Source: Elusimicrobiota bacterium
GTDB lineage: Bacteria > Elusimicrobiota > Elusimicrobia > JACQPE01
Direction: 5' to 3'
DNA length: 48,018 nt
Assembly (NCBI GenBank): GCA_016205025.1
Contig: JACQJO010000011.1
Coordinates: 1-48,018 of the forward strand
The notes under the pieces were generated by a model. The model saw only the letters and a program-made list of their open reading frames with translations, had not been told where the DNA came from and ran no database searches. This document shows, one piece after another, positions 1 to 8,341 of this stretch; within the stretch, counting starts at the first letter, position 1; every line of letters begins with the position of its first letter. Position numbers and translations under genes: made by a program.

Positions 1-12
1 AAATAATGGAAG

Positions 13-140
13 GGGTTTAGCGCAGGGGTGTCACCCTTGCCCCCAGACCCGAGAACCTGTCCCGTCGGTTCTCCCCACCCTTGCTGGTTGGGGCCCCTCT
101 CCGCTACTGGGTTCAAGGGTGACTCCCCTGCGCTAAACCC
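13..140. repeat. Large imperfect palindrome / structured element
   Basis: Positions 13-39 and 114-140 are inverted copies of one another over 27 bases with a single mismatch (T29 opposite T124). A further 5-bp helix (42-46 with 107-111) extends the stem. Inside are two smaller hairpins: 51-57 with 67-73 (7 bp), and 73-77 with 89-93 plus two more pairs. As RNA this would be a long stem ending in a multi-branch loop. It precedes nfo, whose start is 52 bases further on. It could be a dispersed palindromic repeat, a MITE-like remnant or a structured RNA; nothing inside codes for a protein I recognise. Confidence 0.75.
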
Positions 141-192
141 GTATAAATAAAGGCGAAAAAAGCGAGATAAGCGAAAAAGGCGAAGGTAATTT

Positions 193-1050
193 TTGAATAA
201 GATAGGGGTTCATCTTTTTATTCAAAAGGGGCTGGAAGAGGCGTTAAAAGAGGCGCACCGGCTGGGCTGCCAGACATTTCAAATTTTTTCCAAAAGCCCG
301 CGGTCGTGGTATGCGCCTGCTCTAAATAAGGAAAAAACCAAACGCTTTAGCGCCATGAGCGTGGATTTGGGCATGGATTCTTGGGCGATTCACGCCTCCT
401 ACCTTATTAATTTGGCTTCCCCGAAACCCGATCTCTGGCAACGTTCAGTCGAAGCCCTGGCCCATGAGTTGGTTCGAGCCGGGGAGTACGGGGCCCCGTT
501 TTTGGTTGTCCACGTGGGCAGTTCCTCCACGGAAAGTGACCGGGAAAAAGTTTTAGAGAGGGTTGGCCAAGGGGTAAGGCAGGCCCTAAAAAAAGCAGGA
601 GAAACCGGCGCCACTCTTCTTTTGGAAAACATGGCTGCCGAGCGAGGGGACGTGGGTTCAACTTTTGAGGAGTTAAAGATTTTGCTTGATTTAATTGACG
701 CCAAGGATCATTTGGGAATTTGTTTGGACACCTGCCACGCATTTGCCGCAGGTTATGATATTCGCGATGCCGAAGGGGTCGGCCGGTTGGCCGGAGTCAT
801 TGATCAGACAGTGGGCTGGCCGTCTTTAAAGCTGGTTCATGCCAATGATTCCAAAAAACCGCTTTCTTGCCATGTGGACCGGCATCAGCATATTGATCAA
901 GGTTTCATCGGCAAGGAAGGGTTCCGGTCCTTGCTGAATCACCCGCAGTTCGGCCGTCTGCCCTTTGTTCTGGAAACCCCTAAAGATTCGCCCCAGGCGG
1001 ATGAAACCAACATCTCTTTGCTTCGCCATCTGGCCCGAAATTCGGGATAA
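193..1050 (+). CDS. nfo: Endonuclease IV (AP endonuclease)
   Basis: This is apurinic/apyrimidinic endonuclease IV, which cuts the backbone 5' of abasic sites in base-excision repair. The 285 residues match the family length. All nine metal ligands of the trinuclear zinc site can be placed at the positions expected from E. coli Nfo: H67, H107, E145, D179, H182, H216, D229, H231 and E261, in recognisable motifs such as VVHVGS, LDTCHAF and VHANDSK. The start is TTG, preceded by a purine-rich GAAGG about 7 bases upstream. The gene is followed after 8 bases by cinA, probably in one transcript. A structured palindrome lies upstream. Confidence 0.96.
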   Translation: MNKIGVHLFIQKGLEEALKEAHRLGCQTFQIFSKSPRSWYAPALNKEKTKRFSAMSVDLGMDSWAIHASYLINLASPKPDLWQRSVEALAHELVRAGEYGAPFLVVHVGSSSTESDREKVLERVGQGVRQALKKAGETGATLLLENMAAERGDVGSTFEELKILLDLIDAKDHLGICLDTCHAFAAGYDIRDAEGVGRLAGVIDQTVGWPSLKLVHANDSKKPLSCHVDRHQHIDQGFIGKEGFRSLLNHPQFGRLPFVLETPKDSPQADETNISLLRHLARNSG

Positions 1051-1058
1051 TTAATGTT

Positions 1059-2303
1059 ATGGATCAGGGCGATTGCGCTGTTGAAGCCATCCACGTTGGA
1101 ACCGAGCTCTTAACTTTTCGGACCAACACCCACACCGTTTACTTGGCCCAAATGCTGGCTCCTCTCGGTCTTAAAGTGGCGCGCGCCGTCTTGGTGGCCG
1201 ACGGTGAGGAAGAGATCGCCGGCGCCATTAATCTTGCCTTATCACGCTCGCATCTGGTTATTGTGACCGGAGGCTTGGGCCCTACGTTTGACGACTTAAG
1301 CCGGGAGGCCTGCGGCCGGGCCTTGGGCCGGGGTCTTTCTTTTAATTCCGATTTGATGGAGAAAATAAAAGGGCGGTTTAAGCAAGTCGGCATTTCAATG
1401 CCCCAGTCCAACAAGCGCCAGGCCATGATTTTGGATAAAGCGTTAGTGATTGAAAACGAGGCCGGCACCGCACCGGGCCAGTTAATTGATCTTGGTGAAA
1501 AAATGGTTTTGCTTTTGCCGGGTCCGCCCAAAGAACTTGAAAATACGCTGTCTAAGGTTTTATCGAAGATCAAAAATAAATTTTGCCGCCAAACGCTTTT
1601 GGTGAAATCGTTTCAGATCGTTGGGCATACCGAATCGAGGGTTGAGGAGATGGCCGGACCGATTTTGACCGGTTTGGCTGGAAAAGACGTGGAACCCACC
1701 ATTTTGGCTTCCAGTTACGTCATTGATCTTATTTTTCGGGCCGCCGGCGACCGGGCGGCTGCGGCATTGGATCAAATCGGCCGCGATATCGGGAAGATTT
1801 TCGGTCCCGATGTTTTGGGACAAGACGGCGAAACGTTGGAAAACAAGGTCGGCCAAATCCTGAAATCCAAGAATTTGACTTTGGCGGTTGCAGAGTCCTG
1901 CACCGGCGGCTTGATCGCGGACAAGATTACCAATATCGCGGGCAGTACCGCCTATTTTTTACAAAGCGTCGTGGCTTACGCCAATGAAGCCAAGACCGAG
2001 ATATTGGGCGTTTCCCCCGAAATCCTGAAAAAACACGGCGCAGTCAGCGCCGAGGCGGCCCGGGAGATGGCGCAGGGGATGGCCAAGCGTTCCGGGGCGG
2101 ACTACGCGATTTCAGTCACCGGCATCTGCGGACCCTTGGGCGGCACGCCGGAAAAGCCCCTTGGCCTGGCTTATTTTGGTTTAGCTCGGAAAAATGGCCA
2201 GGTTAAAACCGAAAAAAGAATTTTTTCAGGCGATCGTCTGCGCATGAAAGAAAAAATGGCCTACTTCGCGCTTGATTTTTTGCGCCGCGACTTAAATAAA
2301 TAA
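1059..2303 (+). CDS. cinA: CinA-like protein (MoaB-like domain plus NMN amidohydrolase domain)
   Basis: The protein has the two-domain CinA layout. The N-terminal domain (about residues 1-170) is of the molybdopterin-binding MoaB/MogA fold with the motif TGGLGPTFDD. The C-terminal domain (about 260-414) is of the nicotinamide-nucleotide amidohydrolase (PncC) type with AESCTGGLIA and a conserved ITGICGP-like segment. In characterised relatives the C-terminal domain deamidates nicotinamide mononucleotide for NAD salvage; the N-terminal domain can act as an ADP-ribose pyrophosphatase. The 414-residue length is normal. It follows nfo closely and its last 12 bases overlap the 3' end of the convergent membrane-protein gene. 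Confidence 0.93.
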   Translation: MDQGDCAVEAIHVGTELLTFRTNTHTVYLAQMLAPLGLKVARAVLVADGEEEIAGAINLALSRSHLVIVTGGLGPTFDDLSREACGRALGRGLSFNSDLMEKIKGRFKQVGISMPQSNKRQAMILDKALVIENEAGTAPGQLIDLGEKMVLLLPGPPKELENTLSKVLSKIKNKFCRQTLLVKSFQIVGHTESRVEEMAGPILTGLAGKDVEPTILASSYVIDLIFRAAGDRAAAALDQIGRDIGKIFGPDVLGQDGETLENKVGQILKSKNLTLAVAESCTGGLIADKITNIAGSTAYFLQSVVAYANEAKTEILGVSPEILKKHGAVSAEAAREMAQGMAKRSGADYAISVTGICGPLGGTPEKPLGLAYFGLARKNGQVKTEKRIFSGDRLRMKEKMAYFALDFLRRDLNK

Positions 2304-2891
2304 AAGAACCTTTAGAATTTCGGTTGGAATAATGCCGGTCAGATAAAGCGTGAAGAGGCCCGCCATCAATCCCAAAGAGGAAAGAAGAAGACTGACAAAA
2401 ACTTTGGCAATGGTCGTGCGGGCGGTCATTTTTAAGGCCCAGATCGTAAAGAAGAAACCGATGAAGGAAATGGAAATTTCAAAAATTTTATACAAAGGCT
2501 CCGAGCGCGCGGCCGAGGCCAGGGAAAGCAGAACAAATAAAATGAGATACCAGATATGGCAAACCATCAAAACGTAAAAAGTCTTAGGAAACCCGATTTT
2601 CCAACTGCCCTCCTGAAACCGGATTAATGCAGAGACAACCAGAGCCGTGAGCAGCGTTAAAATCACGCCCAATAAGCTCATCATCAGCCAAAAACCGATC
2701 GAATGGCTCCCGGCCGCGCTGCTGAAGCTGTCTTTGGGAAAACCCTCCGGTTTTAAGGCGTAAAAAAGGCTGGCCGCGATCAGGGATAACCCGTAGATAG
2801 CCCAGCCGAAACCCCAGCGAGGAAGCTCGTTTTTGGCTCTGGCAAAGAAAGCGGAGGGTTTGAGCACGAGCTCGCTAAGCAACAAAATCAT
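2292..2891 (-). CDS. Multi-pass membrane protein, possibly Yip1-like
   Basis: This is a hydrophobic protein of 199 residues with about five predicted membrane segments and a short N-terminal region, LVLKPSAFFARAK. The pattern of a short soluble lead with Phe-Phe followed by five helices resembles the bacterial Yip1/YIPF domain, but I cannot confirm the family. The chosen ATG lies one base after the stop codon of the upstream transporter gene, which argues for translational coupling; an open frame continues further upstream but lies entirely inside that gene. Its 3' end overlaps cinA convergently. Function is unknown. Confidence 0.72.
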   Translation of the reverse strand: MILLLSELVLKPSAFFARAKNELPRWGFGWAIYGLSLIAASLFYALKPEGFPKDSFSSAAGSHSIGFWLMMSLLGVILTLLTALVVSALIRFQEGSWKIGFPKTFYVLMVCHIWYLILFVLLSLASAARSEPLYKIFEISISFIGFFFTIWALKMTARTTIAKVFVSLLLSSLGLMAGLFTLYLTGIIPTEILKVLLFI

Positions 2892-2892
2892 T

Positions 2893-4236
2893 TTAAGACT
2901 GCCCCGATGGTTCGCGAACGCCGACGAGCAGCATTTGGCCCAAAACAAAAAAGATCAACAAAGAGAATATCGCCCAGCGCGGGCTTCCGGTGATCTGGCG
3001 CGAGACCCCGTAGGTCAGGGGGCCCAGAGTCGCCGAAACTTTACTGGAGAGATTCAAGAACCCATAGAACTGCCCCTCGTATCCTCTGGGGACCAGCTTT
3101 CCAAACAGGCTGCGCGAAAGCGCCTGGCTTCCTCCCAGCACAATGGCGATGGCGGCTCCGGCCAGCCAAAATTCTGTTTTGGATTGCATGAAAAGAGCCC
3201 AAATAACAACCAGGATCCACAGCATCAGTGAAACCTGCAGGGCTTTTTTGTTTCCCCAGCGATCCCCCAGATGCCCAAAAGTCAAGGCGCCGATAAAAGC
3301 CACGAACTGAATCATTAAAAAACAGGACACAATCTCGCCTTGGCCCATCAGGAGAATTTCACTGGCAAACACGCCGGCCATCACGATAATGGTTTCGATG
3401 CCGTCGTTGTAAAGCAGATAGGCGACGAGGTAGCGAACCAGGTTGGCATTGGTTGTTCGGGCGGCCCTTAGGGTTTTTTTAACGGTTTGGACAGCGTTAC
3501 CCAGGGATTTAACCAGCGATTGGTTTTGTTGCCCGGCGGGCTTCTCTTCTTTGACCCAGATTGCAAAAGGAATGGTGAAAGCGACCCACCAAAACCCGAC
3601 CGAAGCGAAGGTTAACCGCACGGGCCAGTGGTTATCCGCAGTGATGCCAAGAAGTTCCGGCTTTTGAATCATCAGAAGGTTCACGGCCAAGCAGAGTCCT
3701 CCGCCGATGTAACCCAGGGCCCAGCCCAGGCCCGAAATCCGGCCGATATTTTTTTCGGTGGCGAGTTCATTTAAAAAAGCATTGGCGAATGTGAGAGAAG
3801 CCGAGAAGCTGACGCTGGCGATAAAAAAGAAAATAGAGCTGGCCCAAAGCGTTCCTTCGCGCGAGGCTGTCAGGGCCAGCGTGGCCGAGCTTCCTATCAG
3901 GGCGAAAGCAAGAAGTAGAGGTTTTTTGATGCGCCGCTCATCCGCCAGGGCTCCTAAGATGGGGGAAATGATGCCGGAGGCCAGCGTGGCCGCGGCAACC
4001 AGAATTCCCCAGAGGGTGTCTCCGTGGAGAGGCGTTCCTTCGGACACCACTTTGGCGAAGTAGACATTAAAGACAACCGAGGTGATGGTTGTGGTGAAGG
4101 GGCTGTTGGCAAAGTCGTAGAGGGCCCAAGCCCAAATTTGGCGGCTATATTTTGTAAACGCGGTCTCCCTTGCGGCAGCGTTCGTTGATTTTAATGCCCA
4201 CTGATTCGCCGGCGCGGGCGGCAGTGACCGCAGCAT
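2893..4236 (-). CDS. MFS transporter, UMF1 / Atg22-like family
   Basis: This is a major facilitator superfamily protein with about twelve membrane segments. The motif WALYDFANSPFTT near the start and LGGSQALSRSLFGKLVPRG followed by FYGFLNLSSK in the C-terminal half are typical of the UMF1 (Atg22-like) group. Bacterial members are poorly characterised and are assumed to export small solutes. The start is uncertain. The frame is open to 4314, but residues before WALYDF are not MFS-like. The ATG at 4236 gives a 92-base overlap with the upstream gene, and no start codon was found nearer to the conserved region. It is followed after one base by the membrane-protein gene. Confidence 0.85.
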   Translation of the reverse strand: MLRSLPPAPANQWALKSTNAAARETAFTKYSRQIWAWALYDFANSPFTTTITSVVFNVYFAKVVSEGTPLHGDTLWGILVAAATLASGIISPILGALADERRIKKPLLLAFALIGSSATLALTASREGTLWASSIFFFIASVSFSASLTFANAFLNELATEKNIGRISGLGWALGYIGGGLCLAVNLLMIQKPELLGITADNHWPVRLTFASVGFWWVAFTIPFAIWVKEEKPAGQQNQSLVKSLGNAVQTVKKTLRAARTTNANLVRYLVAYLLYNDGIETIIVMAGVFASEILLMGQGEIVSCFLMIQFVAFIGALTFGHLGDRWGNKKALQVSLMLWILVVIWALFMQSKTEFWLAGAAIAIVLGGSQALSRSLFGKLVPRGYEGQFYGFLNLSSKVSATLGPLTYGVSRQITGSPRWAIFSLLIFFVLGQMLLVGVREPSGQS

Positions 4237-4570
4237 GATTAATCTGCATGCTGTCGAGTTTTTGGACAATATCGGTCGTGTGCCCCTTGACGCGTATAGT
4301 GTCTCCCACCGCAACGTCGGATTTGAGTATCAGGGCCATGACCTGGACATGAGAGTAAAAGTCTTCAACTTTTCCCAAGAGCGTCCCCTCAACGACTTCA
4401 ACCGGCGGCGCCTTTGGCGCGGCCGCGGTGCGGGGTTTGGATTTTTGTGGCGCAACCCTAGGTTTAGTCGAAGCTCCGGTTTTTTTAACCGCCTTTTTTT
4501 TCTTAGCCGCGGACCTCGGTTTTTTTACAGCTTTTTTTACAGAGGCTTTCTTTTTAATTTTTTTTGGCAT
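4145..4570 (-). CDS. Translation elongation factor-like beta-barrel protein with a histone-H1-like N-terminal tail
   Basis: Residues from about 60 to the end form a single EF-Tu domain-2-like beta-barrel. GKVEDFYSHVQV, GDTIRVKGHTTD, DSMQINH and GDRVYKI match the small stand-alone elongation-factor-like proteins of unknown function found in bacteria and archaea. The first 55 or so residues are an unrelated Lys/Ala/Pro-rich tail with repeated KKA-type units like histone H1-like or HC1-type DNA- or RNA-binding tails. The ATG at 4570 has GAGGGGG eight bases upstream; a GTG at 4579 is an alternative. The tail suggests nucleic-acid or ribosome binding, which is inference. Confidence 0.82.
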   Translation of the reverse strand: MPKKIKKKASVKKAVKKPRSAAKKKKAVKKTGASTKPRVAPQKSKPRTAAAPKAPPVEVVEGTLLGKVEDFYSHVQVMALILKSDVAVGDTIRVKGHTTDIVQKLDSMQINHAAVTAARAGESVGIKINERCRKGDRVYKI

Positions 4571-4648
4571 AAATTTCACCCCCTCATTTTCCTATTCGGT
4601 CAATAGTTCCTTGTATAAACTCAAGATGTTTTAACTTATTTCCCATAT

Positions 4649-5314
4649 TTATTCGCTTTTCTTTTCCCAGGCTTTCCTTATCTTTTTGAAGTGGTCAATG
4701 CGCTCGCCAATTTTGCCAATTTCTTTAGGGTAAAACTCAAGCATTGTATCGCACAATTCCAGCATCCATTTTTTTCTACTGTTCTTTGAGACTATCTTTA
4801 CCACATTTGCGTTTGCGATTTGAATTTGACCCCAACCGAGTGCGCCGATGGTTAGGCAATCCCAATCAAAAAATTCAATTGGAGCAAATGTTACTTTATC
4901 AATTTTTGCCCGCGTGCCGCTGATTTTGTAATCAATCTTCAGGAGCGAGAAATAATTTATATCTTCTTCATAAAATCGTGATAACCTTTCAACCGATGTC
5001 AGATTTGGCATATTGAATTTTGTATCGAGACGGCGCGTTTTTACATCAACGACATAATAAAAGCCGTCTTTGTCAGTAAAAGCTAAATCTGCCATAGCGC
5101 GGCGCGCAAAAGATGACGAATACTCACCAACAAGATCGCCGAGAATGGTTTTGAAGTTTTCAGCGATAACATTTTCAATTGCGTCGCCAACGGCACGCGG
5201 GCTGTTTATTGTTCGCGCCGAGAGAAAGTCTTTTTGCTCATTCAAAAATTTTTTGAGCCTTTTCTCTATCTCCTCTCTATGTGAATTACCATAAAAAATT
5301 TGACTCTTTTTCAT
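4649..5314 (-). CDS. Type II restriction endonuclease, PD-(D/E)XK fold
   Basis: This protein of 221 residues is adjacent to a DNA methyltransferase and has a PD-(D/E)XK-type active site: D76 (MADLAF), then D90-V-K92 (VVDVKTRR), with E49 as a possible helix residue of the core. It would cut unmodified DNA at the sequence protected by its partner; the recognition site cannot be read from sequence. Its ATG overlaps the stop of the methyltransferase gene by four bases (ATGA), so methylase is made first and the nuclease is translationally coupled. The gene is clearly AT-richer than the flanking GC-rich genes, a sign of horizontal transfer. Confidence 0.85.
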   Translation of the reverse strand: MKKSQIFYGNSHREEIEKRLKKFLNEQKDFLSARTINSPRAVGDAIENVIAENFKTILGDLVGEYSSSFARRAMADLAFTDKDGFYYVVDVKTRRLDTKFNMPNLTSVERLSRFYEEDINYFSLLKIDYKISGTRAKIDKVTFAPIEFFDWDCLTIGALGWGQIQIANANVVKIVSKNSRKKWMLELCDTMLEFYPKEIGKIGERIDHFKKIRKAWEKKSE

Positions 5315-6324
5315 ACAAGTTTGTTGCTAAATAAATTTTCTGACAGCTCGACTTTGTGCTTTTTCCCGTTTCCGTTTGTCTGTTCATTTAGCGTATTCCT
5401 TTCCCAGAATACTCCATCGGAATACCCTTGAACAGTTTTGTCTTGCCGCGCATTTTCCAACCGTTTTTCCGCTAGACAGCAATATAATTCGTCAATATCT
5501 ATGCCAACATATCTGCGCCCTAATTTTTGCGCGACAACCGAGGTTGTCCCCGAGCCCAAGAACGGATCAAAAACAACATCATTCGGTTTTGAGCTTGCTA
5601 AAATTACTTTTGCTACAAGTTTTTCCGGTTTTTGGGTCGGGTGGTCGGTATTTTCCGGCATAGACCAAAACGGGATTGTAATATCGGTCCAAACATTCGA
5701 GGGGTGGGTAATCCTATATTTTCCGTCGCCGTTATCTTCCCAATCTTTCGGTTTTCCATTTTCGTCTTTGTACGGCGCAATGACTTTTCGCTTCATTTTT
5801 ACCGCTTCAACATCAAAATGGTAATCGTTCGACAAAGTACAAAACCAAATATCCTCTGAGCAATTTTTCCAGTTTGATTTCGCGCCGCGTCCTTTTTCTC
5901 GTTCAAAAGTAATGCGATTCTGAATTTGAAGATATTTTTTAGTGACATTAAAAATTGCTCCGGATGATTTCCAATCGCCACAAATATAGACCGAAGCGGT
6001 TGGTTTTAGTAGGCGAATTATTTTTTGAACCCAAGAATCCAACCACTCCTCGTATTTTTCGGATTCCATTGTTTTGAATGAAGCGAGATTAAACGTCTTG
6101 TTTAGATTATATGGGGGGTCAACGAAAACAAGGTCAACGAACTTATCCGGCAAATGTTCTAATGCCTCGAAGATGTCCTGATTTATTGTCTTGTTTTCGA
6201 TTTCGTCAAAAGACGTCGGTTTGTTCAGTTTGATTAAACGCTTTTTAAGCTGCGAGATATCCCCATCATTCAAATTGATGGTGCGATTTCGCGGCGCTCT
6301 TTGTTTGTTTGTTGCTTGTTCCAT
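5311..6324 (-). CDS. Type II site-specific DNA methyltransferase (beta-type order of motifs)
   Basis: This amino-methyltransferase modifies adenine N6 or cytosine N4. The catalytic motif IV DPPYNLNKTF is at residues 69-78. It precedes the AdoMet-binding motif DPFLGSGTT near residue 255, with HPTQKPEKL (motif X region) between them, which is the beta-class order. The target-recognition part lies between, with KGRGAKSNWKN and GDWKSS. The 337-residue length is typical. It leads a two-gene unit with the restriction endonuclease. No Shine-Dalgarno is obvious. The base composition is AT-rich relative to neighbours, and the pair sits between the elongation-factor-like gene and mnmE as an insertion. 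Confidence 0.92.
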   Translation of the reverse strand: MEQATNKQRAPRNRTINLNDGDISQLKKRLIKLNKPTSFDEIENKTINQDIFEALEHLPDKFVDLVFVDPPYNLNKTFNLASFKTMESEKYEEWLDSWVQKIIRLLKPTASVYICGDWKSSGAIFNVTKKYLQIQNRITFEREKGRGAKSNWKNCSEDIWFCTLSNDYHFDVEAVKMKRKVIAPYKDENGKPKDWEDNGDGKYRITHPSNVWTDITIPFWSMPENTDHPTQKPEKLVAKVILASSKPNDVVFDPFLGSGTTSVVAQKLGRRYVGIDIDELYCCLAEKRLENARQDKTVQGYSDGVFWERNTLNEQTNGNGKKHKVELSENLFSNKLV

Positions 6325-6355
6325 GATTATTTAAACAATTCTGCCGTCGGTACCC

Positions 6356-7783
6356 TTATTTCCCTATGCAGAATTTAGAAAAAATGGAGCGTAGAATTTC
6401 ATCTGAAACCGCCCCTTCACCCAGCATCATATTTAAATCGTTGGCGCCGTGGCGCAATTCAAGACCGACGAGTTCCCACCGGTTGGCCTTAAGATTTTCC
6501 AGGGCCGAGACCGCATCGCGTCCGGCGCAATGAAGAAGCGAGGCCTGGCGTTCCTCTAAGACCGGGGTTTCGCTTTCCCGGGGCGCTAAGCCGTTGACGT
6601 ACTCTTTGAGGCTTTCTTTTAATTCGCGCAAGCCCTCGCCCCGAAGGGCTGACAGGGACATTTCTTTGTGGATTAAGAGGTCGGAGAAAAGGGTTTTTCC
6701 GGCACAAAATCCAGGCGCATCTTTTTTATTCCAGACAATGACGGCGGGTTTGGATTCCCGCCGGATTAATTCAAGAACTTCACCGTCAGCGCCATTGCGA
6801 TGCCGGGCGCCGTCAATGACCCAAATAAGGACGTCGGCGGCGCTGATAGCCTGACAGGTTCTTTCCAGGCCGAGCGCCTCGATATCGCCCTCCGGGCGCC
6901 GCCGCCAGCCCGCCGTGTCAATGAAACGGATAAGGTAGCCGTCGATTTCAATCATTTCCTCAAGGGTGTCTCTGGTGGTTCCGGGTTCGCTCGAGACAAT
7001 GGCGCGGTTTTTGACAAGCAGGGCGTTTAATAGGGTGGATTTTCCGGCATTGGGAGCGCCCACGATCACCGCGTTCAACCCTTCTCGAATTTTATGCGAC
7101 TGGCGGAAACTTTCCGCCAAAATACCAATTTCTTCGCGGATTTTTTCAAGAGACTGCTTTAGGGCTTGCGGGCGTATGGAATCGGTAATGTCGGGCTCGT
7201 CGGGATGGTCCAGCAGGACGTCGGCGGCCGCCAGAATGTCAATGATCCGGCCGGCCAGGGTTTTGATTTGGGCGCTTAAGGATCCCGATAGGATTCTGGC
7301 CTGCAGTCTTCCGGCGCGTTCGCTTGACGAACGGATCATGCCGCAGATCGCTTCGGCTTGAACCAGGTCCATTTTTCCGTTTAGATAGGCGCGTTGCGTG
7401 AACTCCCCCGGCAAAGCTTCACGGGCGCCGGCGGCTAAGGCCAGCTTTAGTACGGTTCTTAAAATTAAGGGCGAACCATGACAGGTGATCTCAACGGAAT
7501 TTTCCCCCGTGTAGCTTTTGGGAGCGGCGTATTTGACGGCGACGGCCCAATCGATGATGGCAGAAGGGGTGAGGGGTGAGGGGTGAGGGGTGAGGGAAGG
7601 AATATTGTTTTCGGCAGGATCCATGATCTTGCCCATAAGGACCTGCCAGGGGTCGGCCTCAATGATGGGGGGAGCGCTTTTAAAGAAAGAGGCGGCGACC
7701 TCGAAAGCTCTATCGCCGCTTAAGCGCACTATTCCTAGGGCGCCCGCGCCCAGGGGAGTGGCGATGGCGGCTATGGTATCCAT
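6356..7783 (-). CDS. mnmE: tRNA uridine-5-carboxymethylaminomethyl modification GTPase MnmE
   Basis: MnmE works with MnmG to modify the wobble uridine of certain tRNAs. The N-terminal folate-binding-type domain begins DTIAAIATPLGAGALGIVR. The G domain has GAPNAGKS at 242-249, GTTRD, DTAG and NKKD. The protein ends in the conserved CIGK whose Cys is part of the active site. At 475 residues it is slightly long because of an insertion at about residues 62-73, encoded by a 7-bp tandem repeat (see the repeat entry), in a loop of the N-terminal domain. It is the last gene of the block that starts at rpmH, about 57 bases after jag. Confidence 0.96.
   Translation of the reverse strand: MDTIAAIATPLGAGALGIVRLSGDRAFEVAASFFKSAPPIIEADPWQVLMGKIMDPAENNIPSLTPHPSPLTPSAIIDWAVAVKYAAPKSYTGENSVEITCHGSPLILRTVLKLALAAGAREALPGEFTQRAYLNGKMDLVQAEAICGMIRSSSERAGRLQARILSGSLSAQIKTLAGRIIDILAAADVLLDHPDEPDITDSIRPQALKQSLEKIREEIGILAESFRQSHKIREGLNAVIVGAPNAGKSTLLNALLVKNRAIVSSEPGTTRDTLEEMIEIDGYLIRFIDTAGWRRRPEGDIEALGLERTCQAISAADVLIWVIDGARHRNGADGEVLELIRRESKPAVIVWNKKDAPGFCAGKTLFSDLLIHKEMSLSALRGEGLRELKESLKEYVNGLAPRESETPVLEERQASLLHCAGRDAVSALENLKANRWELVGLELRHGANDLNMMLGEGAVSDEILRSIFSKFCIGK
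7566..7596. repeat. 7-bp tandem repeat (GGGGTGA) inside mnmE
   Basis: The unit GGGGTGA occurs four times perfectly plus three bases, within the mnmE coding region. Read on the minus strand it encodes a Pro/Ser/Thr/Leu/His-rich stretch around residues 63-73. The unit length is not a multiple of three, so loss or gain of one or two units would shift the mnmE frame; three units (21 bases) would keep it. Confidence 0.95.
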
Positions 7784-7796
7784 GGGTCTAGGATTT

Positions 7797-7818
7797 AGTA
7801 TTTAGGATTTAGGGGTAG
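7797..7818. repeat. Short direct repeat between mnmE and jag
   Basis: The nonamer TAGGATTTA occurs twice within the short spacer between mnmE and jag, with a related TAGTATTTA segment between the copies. It is one of several short tandem or near-tandem repeats in spacers of this window. Confidence 0.6.
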
Positions 7819-7840
7819 GAAGGGAAAACGCAAAATAGGC

Positions 7841-8326
7841 CTAAATGTTAGACCTATCTCCGCTTTTTTTCTGAATCACCATTTTTTTCCAGGTCCCTTC
7901 CCCCTCGGAAACGGTTTCCACCTCCGGATCGTTCTGAAGGGCTTTATGCAGGAAGCGTCGAAGCATGGGGTGCATGGGTTCAAGTTTTACCGGACGTCCG
8001 GTTCGCGCCGCTTCCTCGGCCGCATTTTTAGCGGACTCCAGGGCCTTAGCTTCGATCTTAGACCAGTATTTGCCGATATCAAGATAAATATCCACCCGCG
8101 TTCCCAAAGCCCGGCTGGACGCGGCCTCGATAATTTCCTTTAAGGCCTCAAGAATCCGGCCTTCCTTGCCGATCAGAAATCCATTATTGTCGCCGGCGTC
8201 AATGCTGACGTAAATACGTTCTTGCGTTGCTTGCCATTCGACCGTTAAGCCCGCCGGCGCGGTTCCGAGAGCTGTAAATAAACCGCGCACGATTTCCTCT
8301 ATTTTTTGGAGATTTTCTTGTTCCAC
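7841..8326 (-). CDS. jag: Jag / KhpB-like RNA-binding protein (KH and R3H domains)
   Basis: This 161-residue protein combines a KH-type domain with the GxxG-like segment GFLIGKEGRILEAL (about residues 48-61) and a C-terminal R3H domain with MHPMLRRFLHKAL followed by EGEGTWKKMVI. In Firmicutes, where it is called KhpB or Jag, it binds RNA and influences cell envelope growth. The N-terminal Jag-N domain found in longer members is absent. The start is GTG, preceded by GAGGTG five bases upstream. It lies directly downstream of yidC, the usual location for jag. Confidence 0.92.
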   Translation of the reverse strand: MEQENLQKIEEIVRGLFTALGTAPAGLTVEWQATQERIYVSIDAGDNNGFLIGKEGRILEALKEIIEAASSRALGTRVDIYLDIGKYWSKIEAKALESAKNAAEEAARTGRPVKLEPMHPMLRRFLHKALQNDPEVETVSEGEGTWKKMVIQKKSGDRSNI

Positions 8327-8341
8327 CCTGCACCTCGCTTT

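Noticed and set aside
1139..1573. Long minus-strand frames opposite cinA, mnmE, hppA and other GC-rich genes
   Set aside because: These are shadows of well-identified genes; sequences are low in recognisable motifs and follow the codon pattern of the opposite strand.
3637..3646. TTATCCGCA as a DnaA box (also TTTATCCACG near 42866)
   Set aside because: Single sites inside coding sequence, far apart, with no clustering or AT-rich unwinding region.
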